Made by a program: the position numbers and the translations under genes. 64,000 bases of DNA from CAZBSE01 sp964610385 (lineage in GTDB: Bacteria > Actinomycetota > Humimicrobiia > Humimicrobiales > Humimicrobiaceae), in assembly GCA_964610385.1 (NCBI GenBank), contig CAZSXW010000003.1, positions 62,001-126,000 on the forward strand, read 5' to 3'. Below, piece by piece: positions 1-8,694 of this stretch. The first letter of the stretch is position 1, and each line of letters starts with the position of its first letter. The notes under the pieces were generated by a model that worked only from the letters and a program-made list of their open reading frames with translations, made no database searches and was not told where the DNA came from.

Positions 1-80
1 GTAGCACAGGTATATAGGGAAATAGGTAAAAAGGCTTATAAATCTTAGTATTTTATATCCGCAACTATTCTTTAATTCCT

Positions 81-1001
81 CTAGATGCCAAACTTTTTCG
101 TATCTACCCACTCCATACTTAAAAGAGACCAAAAATCTAGTGCCAATTTATTTAGAACATAATCATAGGGTAGCCATCCATAGCCTTTATCTCCCCATGC
201 AGTTCCCCAAGAGTTACGTATTAGCAGTGCTCCTTTAGTTGTCTTCCCACATTTTAAGTTCTTTATCTTCTTATTGTCATCATAACCTATTGCGACAATA
301 GCATGTCCCCACTCTGCTTTCTCACCTGTGCAGGGATATGGTATTCCGCCTTTAATATCAGAATTGTTAAATGACTCAAATCCATAGAATCCAAACATTG
401 AAGGTATACTATTAGCAAGGTACTTTTTTACGCTGGCAAGTACTGTTTTAGGAGGAGTGTTTGTTCCCATTGGATCATGGCAGAAATACTTAATGGCCTC
501 ATAATTATCAGCTACTGCATAAATAAAAGAAGGAGGTTCTTTATCAAAGTCAGGTTTTTTATCAGTATAAGGCCAATATTTTTCGGGTGATATACCACAG
601 TGAACCAAAGCTCCCATTGTATTTCTTAGCCAAGCCCCACTATCACCTGTAACTCCCATCAGATTACGGGTAGTCTTGTAGACAAAAAGGCGAGAGCCGT
701 CGGTATATTTACCAAATGCTCTATTTTCAAAATATTCAACTATTCCTACAGCAGCATGAGCAGTGCATGAACCTAAGTGTTTTTGGTTTTCAACTGGTGA
801 GCACCACTGCCTTAGGTCTATTTTTGATGGTAGCGATGGAGCAACTTTTTTAGCTAGAGATATACTTATTTTTTTTTGCATCATGGCAATTTCGGGAGTG
901 TCTCCAGTATAGTCACGCAGATCTGGTAATGGCGGAAGCCATCCTGTTCCAACTATTTCCTTTATTTCAGGAATTTCAACTTCTTTATATGTAGTGTACA
1001 T
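81..1001 (-). CDS. C1 (papain-like) cysteine peptidase
   Basis: The 306-residue protein has the papain-family catalytic landmarks in order: Gln73 and Cys79 in an NQKHLGSC context, His233 in WGHAIVAIGY, and Asn263 in IRNSWGTAWG. It should be a cysteine endopeptidase of family C1A. There is no clear signal peptide, and the roughly 60 residues before the catalytic domain could be a short propeptide or substrate-binding segment, so its location (cytoplasmic or exported by another route) is unknown. The start is supported by AAAGGAGT ending about 4 bases upstream. A 15-codon ORF with a better ribosome site ends 12 bases before it (separate entry). It stands alone on the minus strand with no functional neighbour. 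The family call is secure; the role is unknown. Confidence 0.9.
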   Translation of the reverse strand: MYTTYKEVEIPEIKEIVGTGWLPPLPDLRDYTGDTPEIAMMQKKISISLAKKVAPSLPSKIDLRQWCSPVENQKHLGSCTAHAAVGIVEYFENRAFGKYTDGSRLFVYKTTRNLMGVTGDSGAWLRNTMGALVHCGISPEKYWPYTDKKPDFDKEPPSFIYAVADNYEAIKYFCHDPMGTNTPPKTVLASVKKYLANSIPSMFGFYGFESFNNSDIKGGIPYPCTGEKAEWGHAIVAIGYDDNKKIKNLKCGKTTKGALLIRNSWGTAWGDKGYGWLPYDYVLNKLALDFWSLLSMEWVDTKKFGI

Positions 1002-1328
1002 TATTACTCCTTTCTATAAACTAAAAATTATTAATCCTTTTTTCTTGATATAATCAATCACAGATACCTCCTTGGAAGTTTTATTGAATTATAATATGTA
1101 TTCACCTCTGATTATATTATGTTCGAATATTAAATCTGTAATTATGATAATATTATATTATGCTTTAATATTAATATTATAATATAAGATTATAATATAC
1201 GTGAAATGGTATTACAATTATTATATAATACTAGATATTATAAATTAGTGTAATTTATTAATTAGTAGCATAAATTCGCAAACTATAAATTTTTATTTCT
1301 GTAAAAAAATGATTTAAGGAGGTAAAAC
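1002..1328. other. AT-rich divergent intergenic region
   Basis: This 327-base spacer separates the minus-strand peptidase from the plus-strand membrane protein. Besides the small leader ORF it holds a strongly AT-rich tract (about 1130-1260) full of ATTATA/TATAAT-like words. A possible plus-strand -10 (TATAAT, 1224-1229) lies 17 bases after a weak GTGAAA. No RNA gene, long inverted repeat or terminator is convincing. Confidence 0.5.
1014..1061 (-). CDS. 15-codon upstream ORF, possible leader peptide
   Basis: On the minus strand a perfect AAGGAGGT sits 5 bases before a GTG that opens a 15-codon reading frame (MIDYIKKKGLIIFSL) ending in TAG, 12 bases before the start codon of the cysteine peptidase. 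Its ribosome site is stronger than that of the peptidase. This may be a translated leader or coupling ORF. The peptide resembles nothing known to me, so the call rests only on the ribosome-binding site, the open frame and the position. Confidence 0.4.
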   Translation of the reverse strand: MIDYIKKKGLIIFSL

Positions 1329-1799
1329 ATGAAATCATTGGTATCATCTGTTGTTACTTCACTTGATTTGCCAAAAGAATCATTGAAGGAGGGGAAAAGA
1401 AAAAAAGATGAAAATAGCTATGTCAAGAAAGTTATAAAGTATATTCCTGCAGAAATTACAGCATTTTATATTGCTATTACCGCTTTGTTAAAATCTTTTC
1501 AAGAAAGTATACCGCTTGAAACATGGTTATGGGCAGTAGCAGGAACATTATGTCTTCTGTCACCATTTTGGATATTAATTGCTCTATCAGAGGGTAAGAA
1601 AGAAAATCTTTCTAAGCCTAGTACTATTTTTCGTGCAATAGTTGCACCATTTGCTTTTGCAAGTTGGGTATTTGCACTGGGGGGACCTTATGAAAATCCA
1701 CCTGTTAATATTTATCTCTATGGTACAATAGCAGCGGCATCTATTACTTTAATAGTTCCTGGTATTGAAGAACTTATGATTCTTTTAAAAAAACGGTAG
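1329..1799 (+). CDS. Small multi-pass membrane protein of unknown function
   Basis: I do not recognise this 156-residue protein. It has a charged N-terminal 35 residues (LKEGKRKKDE), then four hydrophobic segments at about 39-56, 65-87, 99-118 and 127-148, so it should be an integral membrane protein. The start is well supported: TAAGGAGG lies 6 bases before the ATG. It stands alone between two minus-strand genes, after an AT-rich spacer, so the neighbours give no hint of function. The even four-segment layout would put both ends on the same side, probably the cytoplasm because of the Lys/Arg-rich N-terminus. Confidence 0.7.
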   Translation: MKSLVSSVVTSLDLPKESLKEGKRKKDENSYVKKVIKYIPAEITAFYIAITALLKSFQESIPLETWLWAVAGTLCLLSPFWILIALSEGKKENLSKPSTIFRAIVAPFAFASWVFALGGPYENPPVNIYLYGTIAAASITLIVPGIEELMILLKKR

Positions 1800-1870
1800 A
1801 GTAATTGTAAATATATTTCAGTAATCGTACCTTAGAAACACGTGTATCAAGGGGATAATTACGTAAGCTT

Positions 1871-2821
1871 TTAATCAAAATCTTTTTCAACTTCACCAAT
1901 TTTTAACTTCTTCCTGTTTATCCAGACAAAGCCTTTATCCGGGGTAATCACTGCTACATCGATGGGGCCTCCGACACCTGGTATATTTCCCGGGTCGGCT
2001 ACAATTCCATCAGAAAACCGCTGAATTGCCGATGTTGTTTGAATCATTAGGATACAGAAATCTATTGCATCCTGAAGTGCCATAGTCCCCCACTGAATGA
2101 TGTACTCTAAATTCCTGAGTTGTTTATTTATCTCTTGTGGACTATTTTTTACAGAAGTTTCATTGATAAATTTTAAATTCTTAATACGACTGTCATATCC
2201 TAAAACAATTCTTACTATAACATCGGTCTGACCGATCCAGGAAGCACCATATTCAATTCCCTTTTCTTTACTGTCTCTCTTTTTTTGGATTTCGCCAGGA
2301 ATATCACAATGGTATACTTCATAGGAGCCGTCTTTATTATAGCCTGCGACTAAGAGAATTATTTTTTCAACTCCTGCTATACCTTTCTTTGTGATACCTT
2401 TCCGGTCTTTAAAGCTGAATTGAATATTATATTGGCCTTTTTTTACTTCTAAAACCTCACACCCCTGCAGTTTAAGATTATTTTTAATTTGTTCTGGCAA
2501 TTTATCTAAATGGTCTTTCCAGTTATATTTTTTGTTAAAAAGATTATGAAGTTTATAAGCGATCTCTTTAATATCTAACTTTTCGACATCTGTCTCCCGC
2601 TTAAATTCATCAATAAACTTGCTGGTGCTTTTAGAAACTCCGCCTTCTTTTAAAAATGCCAGACCGGCTGCCGCTACCCCGCTCCTTTTATTTATCTGGA
2701 AAAGCTTTGAAGCATTATCGGAACCAATTCGGGTCATTCTTTTCCTGTTAAGGAAAGACTGCCTGCTGTCAGCTGCTAAAACAAGACCTTCTGAAGTTGT
2801 TGCATTAATTGCTAAAGACAT
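1871..2821 (-). CDS. Proteasome-like Ntn hydrolase
   Basis: The N-terminus follows the proteasome beta-subunit/HslV pattern: a strand, then GLVLAADSR, then NASKLFQI. If Asp18 is aligned with proteasome Asp17 and Lys39 with Lys33 (a 5-residue loop insertion), the residue in the Thr1 position is Ser2, exposed after removal of Met1. Thr8 and Thr9 lie nearby but fit the alignment less well. At 316 residues it is longer than HslV (about 175) or typical beta subunits (about 230), with extra sequence in the middle. The end, around GGPIDVAVIT, is compatible with the closing strands of the fold. No proteasome ATPase, HslU or second subunit is visible. The fold call is good; activity and nucleophile are inferred. 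Confidence 0.7.
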   Translation of the reverse strand: MSLAINATTSEGLVLAADSRQSFLNRKRMTRIGSDNASKLFQINKRSGVAAAGLAFLKEGGVSKSTSKFIDEFKRETDVEKLDIKEIAYKLHNLFNKKYNWKDHLDKLPEQIKNNLKLQGCEVLEVKKGQYNIQFSFKDRKGITKKGIAGVEKIILLVAGYNKDGSYEVYHCDIPGEIQKKRDSKEKGIEYGASWIGQTDVIVRIVLGYDSRIKNLKFINETSVKNSPQEINKQLRNLEYIIQWGTMALQDAIDFCILMIQTTSAIQRFSDGIVADPGNIPGVGGPIDVAVITPDKGFVWINRKKLKIGEVEKDFD

Positions 2822-2929
2822 ACTTTTTATTAATTGTTATTTTTAGTTTTTTTATTTTAACACGTCTTGTTATTCTTTCATATTTCAATAATATTTATAG
2901 AAGAAGTCTAAGATTATCCCCTTTATCAG

Positions 2930-2958
2930 TTGAGAAGCCCTGCAATATAGATTATAAT
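2930..2958 (+). promoter_or_regulatory. Sigma70-type promoter of the GNAT-like gene
   Basis: TTGAGA (2930-2935), a 17-base spacer and a perfect TATAAT (2953-2958). The predicted transcript start, about 2965, leaves a leader of roughly 33 bases before the ATG at 2998. Confidence 0.55.
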
Positions 2959-2997
2959 TACCCCTATTTACAGTTATGAGATTTCTACAGTATAGAT

Positions 2998-4260
2998 ATG
3001 GGCAGATTTCATATCAGGGAACTTGGTGAATACAGGCCGAATTCCTTTAACAGTCTGAACCTAAACAAACTAAAAGAGTTTGTGATTGTCCCCTATTTTA
3101 TAGACTGGTATAAAAGCAGCAAGTCAAAGAAAGTATATCCCCTGTTTATACAGGAAATTGAATCACTGAACCCTACATCTTTCAGACTACCGGGAATAAT
3201 CGGCAGGAATCCCTTTTTTGACCATGCGCAGATAAAATTCTTTATTGCTTATGATGGTTATAGACCTATGGGAAGATTGATGTCCTTTATAGACTATAAC
3301 TATAACGAAAAATACAATGACGTGTTTGGATGGGTCGGTCTTTTTGAATCTGTTGAAAACGAGTGCGTGGCAGAGATGCTATTTGGCAGCGCAATCGATT
3401 ATCTAAAGGGATACGGGTGCAATAAGATAATGGGTCCCGCCAAGTTCAATGCAGGAGGAGAGGTAGGTCTCCTTATAGACGGGTTTGAGAACATTCCTTA
3501 TTTTATGGAGCCGTATAATGCACCTTACTATAAAGACTACTTTGAAGGATACGGCTTTAAAAAGGAAAATGACTGGTACAGCATAATAACGGACAGCGTT
3601 ATCAGTAAGAATTATATGGACAGGATTGAAAGGGTAATGCTTAAGATCTCCGCCAAAAACAGAAGCAATTTTGATGGGATTGATATAAGGTGTGCTGACT
3701 TTGGCGATTATAAAAGTGAAATCATAAGGATAAGAGAGCTGTACAATGATCTCTGGGACACCGAAAAACATCCCCAGCAGGTGAGGCTGACCAGCGCAGA
3801 ATTTAATTATATAGCTATGGGAATAAAAGCTATATCTATGGAGGAGCTGATATTTATAGTAGAAAAACATGGAGAGCCAATAGGGGTATCGGTAAATTTT
3901 CCCGATATAAATGAGATAATTTATAATTATGACGATGGTAAACTGTACCAGCCTTCAAAACGCTTCCTGAGCAGAGGGGATTTGGCCAGGGATATCAGGA
4001 TATTTAATCTGGTGCGCAGAAAGCTGAAAACAGGAGGGTATACAAGATTCCGGTCCCTAATTCTGGGCATCAAGAAGGAATACAGAAGAAGTGGAATTGA
4101 ATCCAGGATATATTCAAAGATAAATAAGGATGCGGTCAAGTTAGGGTTCAAACATGCTTCGGGCTCGCAGCTTGCGGATATAAATCTGGATATAGTAAAC
4201 CCTATTTCCAGGCTGGGAAAGGTCGCTTTTACCTGGCGTGTCTATAGTCTGGATGTCTGA
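2998..4260 (+). CDS. GNAT-fold acyltransferase-like protein
   Basis: The 420-residue protein resembles a family of conserved GNAT-like proteins with motifs such as GRNPFFDHAQIKFF, GPAKFNAGGEVGLLIDGF and PYNAPYY near residues 69-180. A second GNAT-like half (about 200-420) contains a GIKKEYRRSG segment that looks like an acetyl-CoA pyrophosphate loop. It is probably a cytoplasmic N-acyltransferase of unknown substrate. There is no clear ribosome site before the ATG, but a good promoter lies upstream. The SppA gene follows after 71 bases on the same strand. The fold is moderately sure; the reaction is not known. Confidence 0.65.
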   Translation: MGRFHIRELGEYRPNSFNSLNLNKLKEFVIVPYFIDWYKSSKSKKVYPLFIQEIESLNPTSFRLPGIIGRNPFFDHAQIKFFIAYDGYRPMGRLMSFIDYNYNEKYNDVFGWVGLFESVENECVAEMLFGSAIDYLKGYGCNKIMGPAKFNAGGEVGLLIDGFENIPYFMEPYNAPYYKDYFEGYGFKKENDWYSIITDSVISKNYMDRIERVMLKISAKNRSNFDGIDIRCADFGDYKSEIIRIRELYNDLWDTEKHPQQVRLTSAEFNYIAMGIKAISMEELIFIVEKHGEPIGVSVNFPDINEIIYNYDDGKLYQPSKRFLSRGDLARDIRIFNLVRRKLKTGGYTRFRSLILGIKKEYRRSGIESRIYSKINKDAVKLGFKHASGSQLADINLDIVNPISRLGKVAFTWRVYSLDV

Positions 4261-4331
4261 AAGATATTCTATAATTAACCCATTGCTGATAAAATAAGGC
4301 ATAAAATATAAGATTAATCGGAGGTATTATT

Positions 4332-5222
4332 TTGGCCAGATGGAGTGCGGGAAAAATAGTGGGCATTACATTTTTATGCATTTTCGTATTGCTCTTGTTT
4401 TCGGGAGGCTGTTATGTGGCAGGGTTTCTGAGCAGTGCCTTCAGCAGGGCATCTTATAATTTGGGGGATGCTATTTATGAGATCCGCCTGGAAGGAGTGA
4501 TCTCCGCGGAGAAATATTCAAGTCTATTGATGGAGGAGACAGTCACCCCGGAAGAGATGATGAGCCAGCTGGATGAAGCCGAAAGCAATCCCAACGTAAA
4601 GGCGATTCTGATCAGAGTCAACAGTCCGGGGGGCAGTGCTGCCGCTTCCCAGGAGATATACGAAGAGCTCAAAGAAGTGAAAAAGCCTGTAGTAGTGTCG
4701 GTCAGTGAGACCTGTGCTTCCGGAGCTTATTATATATCGACGGCTGCTGACAGAATAATCGCCAACCGTTCCTCTTCAGTCGGAAGTATCGGGGTTATAA
4801 CCCAGATACCTAATTTTGAAGGCTTGTTCGAGCAGCTGGGGATAGAATATGTAACCATAAAGCAGGGTGAGTTCAAGGATGTTGGAAGCATTGACAGGCC
4901 TATTACCGAAGAAGAAGCAAGCATGCTTGAAGCGCAGCTTAAAGAGATTTACGAGCAGTTTATTTCTGATGTAGCCGATTCCAGAGGTATGGATATAAGC
5001 GATGTAAGAGAATTGGCCACAGGATGGGTCTTTTTGGGTACGGAAGCTCTGGACCTGGGTCTTATTGACGAGATAGGAAACTATAAGGATGCTATTGAGA
5101 TAGCAGCAGAGCTCGGAGGGATCAAGGGCGAACCGGTTATAATAAAACAGCAATATAGTTATTCTCTCATGGACCTGATATTTGATTATTACTTGAATTT
5201 GATCATAGAGAGAATATTTTAA
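4332..5222 (+). CDS. sppA: Signal peptide peptidase SppA (S49 family)
   Basis: Membrane-anchored serine protease that cuts remnant signal peptides in or near the membrane. One N-terminal membrane segment spans about residues 10-32. The catalytic Ser130 lies in CASGAYYISTAADR and the general-base Lys182 in GEFKDVGS. The 52-residue spacing equals that of the Bacillus Ser147/Lys199 dyad. At 296 residues it is the short, single-domain Gram-positive form rather than the 67K double-domain type. The start is TTG, with GGAGG about 8 bases upstream. It ends 37 bases before the -35 box of the ATPase operon, so it is probably a separate transcription unit. Confidence 0.92.
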   Translation: MARWSAGKIVGITFLCIFVLLLFSGGCYVAGFLSSAFSRASYNLGDAIYEIRLEGVISAEKYSSLLMEETVTPEEMMSQLDEAESNPNVKAILIRVNSPGGSAAASQEIYEELKEVKKPVVVSVSETCASGAYYISTAADRIIANRSSSVGSIGVITQIPNFEGLFEQLGIEYVTIKQGEFKDVGSIDRPITEEEASMLEAQLKEIYEQFISDVADSRGMDISDVRELATGWVFLGTEALDLGLIDEIGNYKDAIEIAAELGGIKGEPVIIKQQYSYSLMDLIFDYYLNLIIERIF

Positions 5223-5259
5223 AGAAATTCTGACTGTCGGGACCGAGCAATTTATTTTA

Positions 5260-5287
5260 TTGACACCCATGTTTCTGTTGTTATAAT
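5260..5287 (+). promoter_or_regulatory. Strong promoter of the V-type ATPase operon
   Basis: Perfect TTGACA (5260-5265), a 16-base spacer, and a perfect TATAAT (5282-5287) preceded by TG one base upstream, giving an extended -10. It is the best promoter I see in the window. The expected start, about 5294, is 20 bases before the first ATPase ATG. Confidence 0.8.
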
Positions 5288-5313
5288 ACTACAAGTTTTT
5301 TATTATTATAAAA

Positions 5314-5625
5314 ATGATTAATAATATAATTAGTCAAATAAAAAAAGCTGAAAAGAAGGCAGAAAAAGTCATTGCCTCATCAAAAAAGAAATCCAAAGAA
5401 ATCATAGAAGAGTCATACCGCAGATCAACGGAAATCCTTAAAGAGGCTGATAAGGAAGTAAAGACTATGTCGGTAAAAGCCGAGGACGAGGCGAAAAGTA
5501 ATGCGGAAGGGAAAGCTGCGGAACTGGAGAAAGAATATAAAAACAGGTTGGAACAATTAAAGAGCATTTCCGAGACCAACCGGGAAAAAGCAATAAAAAA
5601 AATAGTTCAGAGGATTATTAGTTAA
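5314..5625 (+). CDS. ntpF: V-type ATPase peripheral-stalk subunit (NtpF/AhaH/G type)
   Basis: A 103-residue, almost wholly charged, Ala/Lys/Glu-rich helix with heptad-like spacing and no membrane segment. This is the profile of the small coiled-coil subunit that pairs with subunit E to form the peripheral stalk. Its place as first gene, directly before the I subunit, matches ntpF of the Enterococcus ntp operon and supports a call that sequence alone would leave weak. Its stop overlaps the next start (TAATG). There is no obvious ribosome site at the ATG, which is only about 20 bases from the predicted transcript start. Confidence 0.8.
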   Translation: MINNIISQIKKAEKKAEKVIASSKKKSKEIIEESYRRSTEILKEADKEVKTMSVKAEDEAKSNAEGKAAELEKEYKNRLEQLKSISETNREKAIKKIVQRIIS

Positions 5626-7619
5626 TGTCAGTTGCTAAATTAAGTAAACTTTTTATTATTTCACATAAATCCGATACAGAAACCGTTCTTAAAAAATTAC
5701 AGGAAATCCCTATTACTATAGAAGTACAGCCCTATACTGAGAAGATGGAGTTTGAAATGCCTGTTTCGGATACAGTGCCGCTGTATGATACCAAGGTCAA
5801 AAGAGCTCTGAATATTCTCGATGACTATAAAAGCGAGAAGCTGAAAAAGATCGCCTCAAAGGCAGGAAAACTGGTGGTAAAAAAGAGTGAATATGAGCGG
5901 ATTATAGAAAATGTTGATTTTGAGGAAATAGTGGATGGCATTATAGATATTGAAGAAGAAATCGGGAATCTAGATTCAAGAGCTGCCGATCTGGAGCCGA
6001 AGATACTCCTGCTTAACAGGTGGTCCTTTTATAAAGGTAATATTGAGGATATAACAACGGGTGATACCTATACTGTAAGACTTGGAGAGATCAAATCCGA
6101 AAAGCAGGATTTTGCCCGGCTTGTGAAAGAATTGAATGAAAAGAAGATATCTTGTGAGAAGTTATATAAAGATGGTGATATCGATTATGTGATTCTGGCC
6201 TATCATAACCATTATAAGGAAGATGCGGAAGAGTATCTGAGGAGTATATCATTTGAAGAACCGGAACTGTCCGGATACAGGGGTACCATAGAGAAAAATC
6301 TAAACAGGATCCATAAGATAATAACCCGGGACAGAAAGAGAAGAGAATGTCTGGTCGCTGAAATAAAGAATATGACCTGCGAGTATGAAAGGCCGCTTAC
6401 CATTTATCTTGATTACATCGAGAATAACCTGGATATACAGAATGCAATAAAATCCGGATTTTCCACTGAATATGTTTCTTTTCATACCGCATGGGTAAAG
6501 AAATCGGATAAGAAAAAAGTCATTGATGTAATCAAGAGTTTTAAATCTACAAGGGTGGTTGAGGTAAAGCCTGGCAGGGATGAAAAAATACCAATCGTTT
6601 TGGAAAACAAGCCTCTTTTTGAGCCCTTTGAAATAATAGTGGACCTTTATGGGGTTCCCAGATATTTTGAGATAGATCCCACTCCTTTTGTATCATTGTT
6701 CTTTGCCATGTTTTTCGGTCTTTGTCTGACTGATGCGGGTTACGGAATCATAATGGCCGCACTTACCCTGATCTTTGCTTTCAGAATGAAGAGCATGAAG
6801 AAATTTCTTATGCTTATATTTTTTGGATCCATTTTTACCATATTTGCCGGAGCTGTTTTTAACGGCTGGTTCGGTGACCTCCCGAAGTATCTGGGCGTTA
6901 ATGCCTTTTTTGAAAAAATCGCTATCCTTGGGGACCCGATTTCTACAAATCAGGGATCTATGAACTTTTTTAAGTTAGCTCTTATCCTGGGAGTATTTCA
7001 TGTTATTTTCGGACTTTGTATTAAAGTATATGACTGCTTGAAAAGAAAGGACTGGGAAGGGGCGTTTTTCGATGGGCTTCCCTGGATAATTATAATCATT
7101 CCCCTTATCATAATGCTGCTTTCAACTCAGATGGCGGTAAATCTACAGTTGGTATCACAGCCCATTTTTTCAAGCAGCATATCAAAGTTCCTTATCTGGC
7201 CGGTGGTATTAGGTGCAGTGGTGATTATTCTTTTTAGTGCAAGAGACGAAAAGAGCTGGGGATTCAGGTTATTCATAGGATTTTTGAACCTGACCATAGT
7301 CAACGGGCTGACTTCCTTTCTGGGGGATTTTCTTTCGTATATAAGACTTATGGCTCTGGGATTGGTCACGGCAGGGATCGGAGTGGCTATCAACAAAATA
7401 GCATTCCAGTTTCTATCGGTACCGGTGGCAGGTATCGTATTATTGATAATAGTACTGTTATTCGGTCATCTGTTCAATATAGGGATAAATATGCTCGGGG
7501 GGTTTGTTCATACACTGAGGCTTCAATACGTGGAGTTCTTCCCCAAGTTCTATGTGGGCGGGGGAAGACCGATTAGAACTTTAAGCGATAAGCATAAATA
7601 TATAACAATAGTCGATTAG
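5625..7619 (+). CDS. ntpI: V-type ATPase subunit I (a subunit, stator)
   Basis: The 664-residue protein has a long hydrophilic, coiled-coil N-terminal half (about 1-340), which contacts the peripheral stalks. A membrane half with about 7-8 segments begins near PTPFVSLFFAMFFGLCLTD. The essential Arg of the ion path is Arg574, in SYIRLMALGL, equivalent to Arg735 of yeast Vph1. A C-terminal LRLQYVEFFPKFY segment is typical of the family. It forms the ion half-channels facing the proteolipid ring. It is translationally coupled to the preceding gene by a TAATG overlap and followed after 15 bases by subunit K. Length and architecture are normal. Confidence 0.95.
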   Translation: MSVAKLSKLFIISHKSDTETVLKKLQEIPITIEVQPYTEKMEFEMPVSDTVPLYDTKVKRALNILDDYKSEKLKKIASKAGKLVVKKSEYERIIENVDFEEIVDGIIDIEEEIGNLDSRAADLEPKILLLNRWSFYKGNIEDITTGDTYTVRLGEIKSEKQDFARLVKELNEKKISCEKLYKDGDIDYVILAYHNHYKEDAEEYLRSISFEEPELSGYRGTIEKNLNRIHKIITRDRKRRECLVAEIKNMTCEYERPLTIYLDYIENNLDIQNAIKSGFSTEYVSFHTAWVKKSDKKKVIDVIKSFKSTRVVEVKPGRDEKIPIVLENKPLFEPFEIIVDLYGVPRYFEIDPTPFVSLFFAMFFGLCLTDAGYGIIMAALTLIFAFRMKSMKKFLMLIFFGSIFTIFAGAVFNGWFGDLPKYLGVNAFFEKIAILGDPISTNQGSMNFFKLALILGVFHVIFGLCIKVYDCLKRKDWEGAFFDGLPWIIIIIPLIIMLLSTQMAVNLQLVSQPIFSSSISKFLIWPVVLGAVVIILFSARDEKSWGFRLFIGFLNLTIVNGLTSFLGDFLSYIRLMALGLVTAGIGVAINKIAFQFLSVPVAGIVLLIIVLLFGHLFNIGINMLGGFVHTLRLQYVEFFPKFYVGGGRPIRTLSDKHKYITIVD

Positions 7620-7634
7620 GCAATAGGAGGAAAA

Positions 7635-8099
7635 ATGTCAGATTTATCACTTGGTATAATAATGGCAACATTTGGTGCCGGACTGGCGATCATAATGGCC
7701 GGAATCGGTTCGATAGTGGGGATCGGTTATCCGGGAAGAGCCGCTGCAGGAGTCCTTTCGGAGGATCCTTCAAAGTTTGGAAGATTGTTTCTTCTGGTGG
7801 TACTTCCGGGTACGCAGGGATTTTATGGGTTTGTAGCTGCGTTTCTGATCATCGGTAATATTGGAAATGTAACAGATTTGACCCAGGGCCTGCAGCTGTT
7901 CTTTGCTGCTCTACCGGTTGCATTTACCGGCCTGCTTTCGGGTATATATCAGGGGAAGGTATGTGCTGCGGGAGTGAATCTGGTAGCAAAGAAACCCAGA
8001 GAGGGACTGAAAGGAGTTATCTTTGCAGCGATGGTAGAGACTTATGCTGTGCTGGGATTGCTTATAACTTTCTTCCTCAATAATGCAATTAAGTTTTAA
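7635..8099 (+). CDS. ntpK: V-type ATPase proteolipid subunit K, predicted Na+-binding
   Basis: This 154-residue, four-helix proteolipid consists of two fused hairpins. Only the second hairpin keeps the ion-binding carboxylate, Glu135 in MVETY; the first has LPGTQG instead. Known from the Enterococcus hirae NtpK structure, Na+ is held by Leu61, Thr64, Gln65, Gln110 and Glu139. Here Leu57, Thr60, Gln61, Gln106 and Glu135 fall at exactly those positions with a constant offset of four, so Na+ rather than H+ specificity is predicted. A strong TAGGAGG lies before the ATG, the best ribosome site in the operon, fitting the need for about ten copies per ring. Confidence 0.95.
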   Translation: MSDLSLGIIMATFGAGLAIIMAGIGSIVGIGYPGRAAAGVLSEDPSKFGRLFLLVVLPGTQGFYGFVAAFLIIGNIGNVTDLTQGLQLFFAALPVAFTGLLSGIYQGKVCAAGVNLVAKKPREGLKGVIFAAMVETYAVLGLLITFFLNNAIKF

Positions 8100-8115
8100 C
8101 AAGGATTGATCGTAT

Positions 8116-8688
8116 ATGGCAGAGTTAGATAATGTTTCAAAGAAGATCCTGGATGATGCAGAAGCGGAGAAACAGAAAATCCTGGATGAGGCCAGGGCAA
8201 AGGCGGGGAGTATAACAGCAGAAGCCGAAAAGAAGGCGGAAGAGATCATACAGGAAGGGAAACTTGAGGCTAAGGAAAAATATCAGGAAGTCTTTGATGT
8301 GGAAGTTATCAGGGCAAAAACTGAATTAAATCAGAAGGTGATCAACTACAAGATAGATCTGATCGATGATGTCATTGCCGAAGCAAAGAAGAGATTATCC
8401 GATCTGGATAAGAAAGAATATGAGAATTTCTTAAAAAAGACACTGAAGGAATTGAAAATCAGAAGCGGTAGTTACCAAATAGGAAGCCAGGAGAAAAATA
8501 TCAACGGCAAGATGATAGAATCGATGGCAAAATTAAGAAAAGCGGCCGGCAGGCCGGATTTCAAAAAAGGGGTAAAGGTCATCAAAGGAAAAGCTCAGTA
8601 CAATATAACAGCAGACAGCCTGGTCGATCCCGATATAGAAGATATCAGAATGGAGACAGCTTTAAATCTATTTGGTAAGGAGAAGTAA
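8116..8688 (+). CDS. ntpE: V-type ATPase subunit E (peripheral stalk)
   Basis: The 190-residue protein has a long Ala/Lys/Glu-rich N-terminal helix (about 1-95) that pairs with the small stalk subunit. A globular C-terminal domain ends around DSLVDPDIEDIRMETALNLF and is expected to bind the top of the A3B3 head. It lies between the proteolipid and subunit C genes, as in ntp operons. The ribosome site is modest (AAGGA about 9 bases before the ATG). The N-terminal coiled coil resembles that of the first gene of the operon, as expected for E/G partners. Confidence 0.88.
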   Translation: MAELDNVSKKILDDAEAEKQKILDEARAKAGSITAEAEKKAEEIIQEGKLEAKEKYQEVFDVEVIRAKTELNQKVINYKIDLIDDVIAEAKKRLSDLDKKEYENFLKKTLKELKIRSGSYQIGSQEKNINGKMIESMAKLRKAAGRPDFKKGVKVIKGKAQYNITADSLVDPDIEDIRMETALNLFGKEK

Positions 8689-8694
8689 GAATAA

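Noticed and set aside
1130..1260. Dense ATTATA/TATAAT-like words resembling a repeat array or origin
   Set aside because: Words are irregular in spacing and explained by extreme AT content; no DnaA-box set or CRISPR-like repeat is present.
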